Below, piece after piece: positions 59,147 to 64,000 of a DNA stretch of 64,000 bases. How positions within the stretch are numbered: the first letter of the stretch is position 1; each line of letters opens with the position of its first letter. Position numbers and translations under genes: made by a program. Location: assembly GCA_036351375.1 (NCBI GenBank), contig JAZBOY010000092.1, forward strand, positions 62,001 to 126,000, given 5' to 3'. The notes beneath the pieces are model-generated. The model was not told where the DNA came from and ran no database searches. It was given only the letters and a program-made list of their open reading frames with translations. This DNA comes from JANQIO01 sp036351375. Its GTDB lineage: Bacteria; Pseudomonadota; Gammaproteobacteria; Pseudomonadales; Halieaceae.

Positions 59147-60124
59147 TCAGGCGATAGCCTGCACCATCTCGTTTTCGCTGAAGCGACCTTCGAACAGGGG
59201 CGCTGACAGGTAGCGCTCACCGGAATCGGGCAGGATCACCACGATGGTCTTGCCCTGGTGCTCGGGCTGCTGCGATACCCGGTCGGCCACGGCCATGGCG
59301 GCCCCGCAGGACACGCCGGCGAGAATGCCTTCTTCCTGCATCAGGCGGTGGGCCCAGGCCATGGCGTCTTCGCTGGTGACCGCCTCCACCTGGTCGACCA
59401 TATCGAGGTCCAGGTTCTTCGGCACAAAGCCCGCACCAATGCCCTGGATTTTATGCGGCGCATGTTCCGGCTCGGTGCCGGCCTTGGCGGCGCGAATCAT
59501 GGATGAGGTATCCGGTTCCACCGCCACCGTGGTGATGGCCTTGCCGCGGGTCTGCTTGATGTAGCGGGAGATGCCGGTGAGGGTGCCGCCGGTGCCCACG
59601 CCGCTTACCAGCACATCGATCTCGCCGTCGGTGTCGTCCCAGATTTCCGGGCCCGTTGTGTGCTCATGGATGGCCGGGTTGGCGGGGTTCTCGAACTGCT
59701 TGGGCAGGAAATAGTGGTCGGGCTTGGCCGCCGCCAGCTCTTCCACCTTGGCCATGGAGCCGGGAATGCCCAGGGCGCCATCGGTGAGAATGATTTTCGC
59801 CCCTAGTGCCACCATCAGTTTGCGCCGCTCCAGGCTCATGGTGTGCGGCATCACCAGGGTGCACTCATAGCCCTTGGCCGCGGCGACGAAGGCCAGCGCG
59901 ATTCCGGTGTTGCCGCTGGTGGGCTCGATAATCTCCATGCCGGGCTTGAGGCTGCCGTCTTCTTCGGCAGCCACGATCATGCTGGTGCCGATGCGGCACT
60001 TCACTGACATGGCCGGGTTGCGGTTCTCCAGCTTGGCAAGGATATTGCCGCTGCTGATGCGGTTGATTTTTACCAGCGGGGTCTTGCCGATGGTGACCGC
60101 GATATTTTCGTAGATATTGGACAT
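59147..60124 (-). CDS. cysK: Cysteine synthase A
   Basis: A 325-residue O-acetylserine sulfhydrylase. The Schiff-base lysine is K42 in NPAMSVKCRIG, the substrate loop is PTSGNTG near residue 70, and the phosphate-binding VGTGGTLTG near 180 completes the site. LPDSGERYLSAPLF is a usual C-terminal mark. Start at MSNIYENI with a GGGGGGAC stretch upstream; the longer frame is non-homologous. It makes cysteine from O-acetylserine and sulfide in the cytoplasm. Confidence 0.93.
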   Translation of the reverse strand: MSNIYENIAVTIGKTPLVKINRISSGNILAKLENRNPAMSVKCRIGTSMIVAAEEDGSLKPGMEIIEPTSGNTGIALAFVAAAKGYECTLVMPHTMSLERRKLMVALGAKIILTDGALGIPGSMAKVEELAAAKPDHYFLPKQFENPANPAIHEHTTGPEIWDDTDGEIDVLVSGVGTGGTLTGISRYIKQTRGKAITTVAVEPDTSSMIRAAKAGTEPEHAPHKIQGIGAGFVPKNLDLDMVDQVEAVTSEDAMAWAHRLMQEEGILAGVSCGAAMAVADRVSQQPEHQGKTIVVILPDSGERYLSAPLFEGRFSENEMVQAIA

Positions 60125-60157
60125 GCTGCGTCCCCCCGTTGAAGACATGACGGGCCA

Positions 60158-60163
60158 AGTATA
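60158..60163 (-). promoter_or_regulatory. Candidate -10 of cysK
   Basis: TATACT on the minus strand lies about 34 bp before the cysK ATG. The -35 region at the right spacing is a poor match, so an activator (such as CysB) may be needed; no site is assigned. Confidence 0.3.
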
Positions 60164-60357
60164 GGCGCGAATCAGCGGCCTGCAGATTTTTTGCGACCGG
60201 GTGGGGATTTTTTGAGGACGGATGGAACTTCGGGGCAGCGTGCCGGTCCTAAAAATCAATGGCAGGGCGGTGTGACGCCCGACCCCGGTGTCTAGTTACT
60301 CCCGCCGGCCCTCCCATTCATGTCCCCTGAAGCTCTTTCGAGTTAGAGAGTATGGTT

Positions 60358-60383
60358 GCCGGCCCTTTTGGGCCGGCTTTTTT
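60358..60383 (+). terminator. Intrinsic terminator without an upstream gene
   Basis: Perfect 8-bp arms GCCGGCCC (60358-60365) and GGGCCGGC (60370-60377), loop TTTT, and six T residues follow on the plus strand. No plus-strand gene ends nearby; the closest is the binding protein 1.2 kb upstream with antisense cysK between. On the minus strand it has no T-run. Confidence 0.75.
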
Positions 60384-60460
60384 CGTGGCTTTGCTGCGCA
60401 AATACACTGGGGGCTCAGGGCTGTTTTCGTGGATTTGCTGCGCAAATACACTGGGGGCTC
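60380..60460. repeat. 37-bp tandem direct repeat, two copies
   Basis: Copies at 60380-60416 and 60424-60460 begin TTTTCGTGG and end CACTGGGGGCTC, differing at one base, with a 44-bp period. Each contains the small palindrome TTTGCTGCGCAAA (60390-60402 and 60434-60446). They follow the orphan terminator and directly precede the stop of the outer-membrane protein gene on the other strand. Confidence 0.85.
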
Positions 60461-60471
60461 TTACCGCCCGC

Positions 60472-61218
60472 TCAGTACCACGCCGAGTAGGTCAGCAGCA
60501 CCGAGAAGCCTTCCAGGTCAAACTCACCCACGGTGTCGTTGAAGTCCATCTCGCCGCCCAGGTATTTCACGCCCAGGCCCCAGCTGCGGCCGCCGCCCAT
60601 GTCGAATTCCAGGCCGGCGCGGGCATACAGACCCACCACCACATCGGAGTCGCTGTCGTCGCCGAGGATGATGGTGCCGTTGGGGGTGGTAATGGCCGAG
60701 TTGGGGTTGGCTTCCCCGTTGTCCTCCTCATCCACGTCGACCTCGGCATAGATGATGGCCGGGCCGGCGCCCAGGTAGAAATCCACCTTCTCACCGAAAT
60801 GGGTGCGCAGGTAGGGGCCGATGTGGCCTTCCATGACCAGCATGTCATTGTCGATCCTGAAGGCCACCGTGCCGCCGCCCTCATTGACGCGGCCGGCGAA
60901 TTCCGTGTCGCCCCCTTCCCAGCCCAGGCTGAAGCCGGCATTGACGCCCCACTCGAAGCCGCTATTGGGTTTGTTCATCGGCGTTTCGCCGTCTACCCCG
61001 AAATACAGCAGGTTGGCGAAATCGATATCCACCGGGTCACCGGCCATGCCGCCCTCGGTATCCACCTGCAGCTCGCCGGTCTGGTCGTCCAGTTCCATCA
61101 CCCCGATGTAGGCCTGCAGGCGGGTGTCGCCGTAGATGCTGCCATCCGCGAGGGTCGGCGCGGGCGCCGCTATCATCAGTGCCGCCGCGGCAGCCGCCAG
61201 GGAGCGCTTCCCGTTCAC
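60472..61218 (-). CDS. Outer-membrane beta-barrel protein
   Basis: A 248-residue protein with a signal peptide (NGKRSLAAAAAALMIAAPAPTLA) and alternating amphipathic strands ending in an aromatic residue (FSVLLTYSAWY), typical of a small beta-barrel. Very acidic loops, for example DVDEEDNGEANPNS, are visible. The GTG start is supported by GGAGG 7 bases upstream and overlaps the TGA of the preceding DUF1214 gene (GTGA), so translation is coupled. Family not certain; OmpW-like by size. Ligand unknown. Confidence 0.72.
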   Translation of the reverse strand: MNGKRSLAAAAAALMIAAPAPTLADGSIYGDTRLQAYIGVMELDDQTGELQVDTEGGMAGDPVDIDFANLLYFGVDGETPMNKPNSGFEWGVNAGFSLGWEGGDTEFAGRVNEGGGTVAFRIDNDMLVMEGHIGPYLRTHFGEKVDFYLGAGPAIIYAEVDVDEEDNGEANPNSAITTPNGTIILGDDSDSDVVVGLYARAGLEFDMGGGRSWGLGVKYLGGEMDFNDTVGEFDLEGFSVLLTYSAWY

Positions 61219-62324
61219 GCAATGTCCTCCAGTTTTACCACCCGGGTCTCGAGGCCCGGGTGTTCGTCGGCGCCGATCCAGCGCCAGCACATGGTTCCGT
61301 CGGCGTGGCCCGCGGTGTCGATCCAGTTACCAACGCCCGGGTCCTGCGCCGCGACGTACAGTACCACGCTGCCGTCCTCCTCGTAGCGAGCGGTGTGCTT
61401 ATTCACGGTGATCCTGTGGTAGCGGTAGTCGAGGGATTCCATCCAGTAGTTGTCGAGCTGGAAGTTCCAGGTCTGGCACTCGGGGATCTTCGGGGCGCGA
61501 ATCTCCAGCGCCTCGTCGGCGGCCAGCGCCCAGTGCGCGTGGAAATAGAAAATATTCGGGTCGCCACCGATCGACTGGCAGTAGGCCTGGTCTGCCGGCG
61601 GCAGGGCGTTCATGGCGGGCTTGAGGCTGTCGGTCCAGTCGGCAAACAGCTTCACCGTGCCGTTCAGGTTGCCGGCCACCCGCTGCAGGTGTTTGTAGAG
61701 CTGCTCGGCTGAGTAGGGAGGCGGCGTGGCACTGTCGTCCAGCCGCTCGATGTCGATCTGCGCGGGCCGCTCGGTAGCCCGGTCCAGAAAGGTCTGGCGG
61801 ATATTCAGGGAACGGGTGGCGGCGGTCAGCGGCAACCAGTTGCCGGGATGTTCCTTCTGGCTGAGGATAATCTCGAAGCTGCCATCCGGCTCCACCTGCA
61901 GCGAGCCGGTGTCAAGGAAACCATCGGTGATCATGGTGCCGTCGGCGCCGTAGCCACCGGAGATGGAGGCAAAGCTCAGGTAGAACACGCTGCCGCGGGT
62001 GCCGCGCAGACGGTATTCGTAGTCGCCGTGGATGGTGGCGCCCAGGTACATATTGTCCGGGTTGTCTGCACCCAGCTTGACCATGTTGCCGAGGCCACGC
62101 ATGACCGGGTACTCGGCACTGCCGCTCTCGATCACGCCCTCCAGGCTGTTGCGCAGCAGGCGGGTCAGGTAGCGAAAGCCCTCGGCCCGGTTGAAAGCGT
62201 CGGTGGGCGTGCGCGAGTCGGTGATGTACTGCCCCAGCCCCTTGAGTTGTTCACAGAATTCTTCCCAGGCGGCTCCGCTGGCAACCTTCGCCTCGATGTC
62301 CGCCGCACTCAGTTCTTCACTCAT
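61215..62324 (-). CDS. DUF1214 domain protein
   Basis: A 369-residue protein without signal peptide. Its C-terminal third is a DUF1214-like module (TWNFQLDNYWMESLDYRYHRITVNKHTARYEEDGSVVLYVAAQDPGVGNWIDT). The N-terminal part is helical (WEEFCEQLKGLGQYI, NRAEGFRYLTRLLRNSLEG). DUF1214 proteins are common in marine and mycobacterial genomes and are of unknown function. Coupled to the outer-membrane protein downstream and 15 bp after the GST gene, so it belongs to a three-gene unit. Confidence 0.75.
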   Translation of the reverse strand: MSEELSAADIEAKVASGAAWEEFCEQLKGLGQYITDSRTPTDAFNRAEGFRYLTRLLRNSLEGVIESGSAEYPVMRGLGNMVKLGADNPDNMYLGATIHGDYEYRLRGTRGSVFYLSFASISGGYGADGTMITDGFLDTGSLQVEPDGSFEIILSQKEHPGNWLPLTAATRSLNIRQTFLDRATERPAQIDIERLDDSATPPPYSAEQLYKHLQRVAGNLNGTVKLFADWTDSLKPAMNALPPADQAYCQSIGGDPNIFYFHAHWALAADEALEIRAPKIPECQTWNFQLDNYWMESLDYRYHRITVNKHTARYEEDGSVVLYVAAQDPGVGNWIDTAGHADGTMCWRWIGADEHPGLETRVVKLEDIA

Positions 62325-62339
62325 GCTGTGCTCTCCCTG

Positions 62340-63035
62340 TTAACTGGCCCGGGTGCTGGTGCTGTCTTCGATGCGCGTCATCCAGTCCGTCACCGGTGGA
62401 TACTCCCCGAGCATGGTGGCCACGAAGTCGGCATCACGAAAGCACTGGAACATGGCATAAACCGCGAGGTCAGCCAGGGTCAAGCGATTGGCCACCAGCC
62501 AGTCTTCCTGGCCTAACATGTTGGCCACGGCCTCGATATGTCGGCGCGTGTCGGTGGCGAGCTGCTCCGGGCTCTTGCGGCCGATGCCCTGGGTGCTGGT
62601 GGCCTTGCGCAGCAGCCGCGGGATCATCCGTTTCAGCAGCCAGCGCAGGACCGGTGCCTCGTTCTCGATCAGCTTGGGCGTGTTCCGCTCACTGTTGCCC
62701 GGGGTGGTAAAGCGCAGCACCATCTCGTAGAAGTACAGGCTCTCGTCGGCCCAGTCCTCCAGGGCGTGCACCAGGCCGCGCTGCCGCGGCGAGCTGGGTA
62801 TCAGTGCGGGTTCCGGGAAAGCCTGCTCGATGTAGTAGGCCATGTCGGTGGAATCCACCACCACCTTGCCGTCGTGCTCCAGCGCCGGCAGCTTGCCGGA
62901 GGGGCTTATCTTCAACACCTTGCTGCGGTCGGCGATGCGCCAGTACACCTCTTCAAAGGGCACGCCCTTGTAGTTGAGCATGCGCTGGATCTTCTCGTTG
63001 AAGGGTGACTGCGCGTACTGGTGCAAAGTGAGCAT
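62340..63035 (-). CDS. Glutathione S-transferase family protein
   Basis: A 231-residue GST. The thioredoxin-fold N-terminal domain has LHQYAQSPFNEKIQRMLNYKGVPFEEV, KISPSGKLPALEHDGKVVVDSTDMAYYIEQAFP, and the all-helical C-terminal domain contains LVANRLTLADLAVYAMFQCF. The cis-proline and the E/D-S motif (VVDSTD) of the glutathione site are present. No catalytic Cys or Ser of a specific class is assigned with confidence. Substrate unknown. First gene of the unit leading to DUF1214 and the barrel protein. Confidence 0.85.
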   Translation of the reverse strand: MLTLHQYAQSPFNEKIQRMLNYKGVPFEEVYWRIADRSKVLKISPSGKLPALEHDGKVVVDSTDMAYYIEQAFPEPALIPSSPRQRGLVHALEDWADESLYFYEMVLRFTTPGNSERNTPKLIENEAPVLRWLLKRMIPRLLRKATSTQGIGRKSPEQLATDTRRHIEAVANMLGQEDWLVANRLTLADLAVYAMFQCFRDADFVATMLGEYPPVTDWMTRIEDSTSTRAS

Positions 63036-63130
63036 GGTGCGTTTGTCCTTATTGTTGTGAGTGTCGTGGGTAGAGTGCTCTGGGTAAGACTCTGTTGATA
63101 CGGAGTGGTATGCAGGTGCGCAAGTGCAAC

Positions 63131-63571
63131 TCAGGGCTGGGCACTCTCCCTGGCCAGTGCCAGCTCGCGCAGCAGGGCCGCCTCGGTCTGTGGGCCGATC
63201 AGCCGCGTGATCTCTTCGCCCTGGGGAGTGAGAATCAGCGTGGTTGGCAGCACGGTGGGGCGCACCAGGCCCAGGCGCGGGCCGGGGTCGGTGGCGAGTA
63301 GTGGGAACTGGATGCCCATGTCCGCTGCCTGGGCCCGCAGGTCTTCACCCTGTACCTCGTCGAAATTCACCGCGTACACGTCCAGCTCACTGGAGCCGAA
63401 GGCCAGCCGGTTGAGCTCCGGAATTTCCTCGCGGCAGGGGGCACACCAGCTGGCCCAGTAGTTGATCACCATCCAGTTGCCGTTCAGGGTCGGGCTATCG
63501 GCAATGCCCACGGGAACGCCCGGGCTGCAGGCGCCGAGCAGCGCCAGCGCCAGGATCGCCAGCCCTCTCAC
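63131..63571 (-). CDS. TlpA-like thioredoxin-fold lipoprotein
   Basis: A 146-residue lipoprotein (VRGLAILALALLGAC, lipobox LLGAC) with a thioredoxin fold: YWASWCAPCREEIPELNRL carries the CAPC redox pair, and PTVLPTTLILTPQGEEI has the cis-proline. It is probably anchored in the periplasm and reduces or maintains disulfides, as TlpA/ResA-type proteins do. The GTG start overlaps the TGA of the preceding gene (GTGA) and fits the lipoprotein signal; a longer upstream frame is rejected. Confidence 0.82.
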   Translation of the reverse strand: MRGLAILALALLGACSPGVPVGIADSPTLNGNWMVINYWASWCAPCREEIPELNRLAFGSSELDVYAVNFDEVQGEDLRAQAADMGIQFPLLATDPGPRLGLVRPTVLPTTLILTPQGEEITRLIGPQTEAALLRELALARESAQP

Positions 63572-64000
63572 CGCGAGAACAGCTCCGCCAGGCTCAGTGA
63601 CAGCAGCTCGCGTTGCTGGGTGCGCTGGGTCTTGAGCAGCTCCTGGGCCTCGGCGCGCCAGCCCTCGACTTCCGCCAGCTGCATGTCTTCCAGGGCAATC
63701 TCGCCGGTTACCCACTCCTTCAATTGCCAGAAGTGAACCTTGTGCAGGTCGCGAGACAACAGGTACCGGCCTCTTTCGTCAATGACCACCAGCTTGCGCT
63801 GGATAAACAGGTCCCTCAGCGCCGTCCAGGTGTCGCTGTCCAACTGTGCGTGGCGCTGGTTTGCAGTGCGCACCAGGTGGAATTCGCTGACGCTGTCTCC
63901 CCGCTGGTAGTTCTCCCACAGCAGCTCCAGTACCACCAGTGCTTTCAGCAAAGGCGGCACATTGCCGCTGGACTCATAGCGGAAGGTAGAGAGGGAATGC
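63568..64000 (-). CDS. YihY/BrkB-like protein, C-terminal part (5' end outside window)
   Basis: The frame is open to the window edge on the minus strand; 143 codons including the stop are visible and the start is beyond position 64000. The segment has no membrane helix but is a winged-helix-like domain (PPLLKALVVLELLWENYQRGDS, WTALRDLFIQRKLVVIDERGRYLLSRDLHKVHFWQLKEWV). This is typical of the cytosolic C-terminus of YihY/BrkB (UPF0761) membrane proteins. The TGA overlaps the GTG of the TlpA-like gene. Family call by this tail alone. Confidence 0.6.
   Translation of the reverse strand, partial: HSLSTFRYESSGNVPPLLKALVVLELLWENYQRGDSVSEFHLVRTANQRHAQLDSDTWTALRDLFIQRKLVVIDERGRYLLSRDLHKVHFWQLKEWVTGEIALEDMQLAEVEGWRAEAQELLKTQRTQQRELLSLSLAELFSR

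Larger units (their letters stand above)
60125..60471. other. Intergenic region between cysK and the outer-membrane protein gene
   Basis: This 347-bp stretch has no credible protein gene. It holds the cysK promoter side, then a plus-strand intrinsic terminator with no gene before it, then a 37-bp direct repeat. A plus-strand transcript ending at the terminator would be a small RNA of up to about 200 nt; the segment CTCTTTCGAGTTAGAGAG just before the terminator can form another stem. No tRNA fold was found. Confidence 0.5.

Noticed and set aside
60380..60460. CRISPR array
   Set aside because: Only two near-identical units, a 7-bp gap between them and no cas genes.
60288..60542. Small plus-strand protein across the direct repeats
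   Set aside because: Frames here run through a terminator and a repeat, lack ribosome-binding sites and have no family character.

Overview
The window is GC-rich, densely coded gammaproteobacterial-type DNA. The suggestive genes are an omega-amidase/aminotransferase pair, a fused indolepyruvate ferredoxin oxidoreductase, a GcdH/CoA-transferase/LysR glutarate locus, a TonB receptor, a TPR-sulfotransferase, an M13 peptidase, YqaE, YtoQ and YhhQ. The content fits an aerobic, probably marine heterotroph of the Halieaceae (OM60/NOR5) kind; that placement is inference from gene content only. I see no phage, plasmid, insertion sequence, CRISPR, rRNA or tRNA. 58 coding genes are called; the first and last are cut by the window edges.

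Region 1 (0-22 kb) is ordinary chromosomal metabolism. It holds a VWA-like fragment, an omega-amidase with its partner aminotransferase, YqaE, an Lrp/AsnC regulator divergent from the fused 2-oxoacid:ferredoxin oxidoreductase and a leucine-type dehydrogenase (amino-acid and 2-oxoacid catabolism). Then come YtoQ plus a SpoIIAA-like protein, YhhQ, an SDR, a malonyl-CoA synthetase, a PTPS-fold enzyme, SnoaL and GNAT proteins, the glutarate locus, a membrane protein of unknown function and a TonB receptor. Region 2 (21-28 kb) has an aspartyl beta-hydroxylase coupled to a propeller-like protein, a lipoprotein M13 peptidase, a TPR-sulfotransferase followed by a perfect 20-bp inverted repeat, an acyl-CoA dehydrogenase and a TetR/BetI-like regulator.

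Region 3 (28.9-57.1 kb) is the striking part. A 36-bp perfect palindrome separates the TetR gene from a nearly gapless co-directional run: class III aminotransferase, two CrtI-fold flavoproteins, a GcvT-like aminomethyltransferase, an ADP-forming acyl-CoA synthetase, an enoyl-CoA hydratase, a glutamine-synthetase-like ligase, a Rieske oxygenase, an aldehyde dehydrogenase, an SSS symporter, a third CrtI-fold flavoprotein, an MFS transporter and a DUF6614-like protein. Beyond a lipoprotein and a SnoaL-AraC fusion regulator, the opposite strand carries another type-3 CrtI flavoprotein and, in a separate operon, a second type-2/type-1/GcvT set; a PuuB-like amine oxidase runs divergently. In total there are six CrtI-fold flavoproteins (three types, two copies each) and two GcvT proteins. 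I read this as an undescribed catabolic cluster for a methylated or substituted amine. In the model, uptake is by SSS/MFS, amine attack by the Rieske enzyme, glutamylation by the GS-like ligase, flavin oxidation with one-carbon capture by GcvT, and skeleton oxidation through aldehyde dehydrogenase, CoA ligase, hydratase and the upstream acyl-CoA dehydrogenase. Each family call is visible in sequence; substrate and order are inference.

Region 4 (57-64 kb) holds a methyltransferase, a SnoaL-like secreted protein, an orphan solute-binding protein, CysK, a 347-bp intergenic stretch with an orphan terminator and a 37-bp direct repeat, an outer-membrane beta-barrel protein coupled to a DUF1214 protein, a GST, a TlpA-like lipoprotein and the C-terminus of a YihY/BrkB-like protein.
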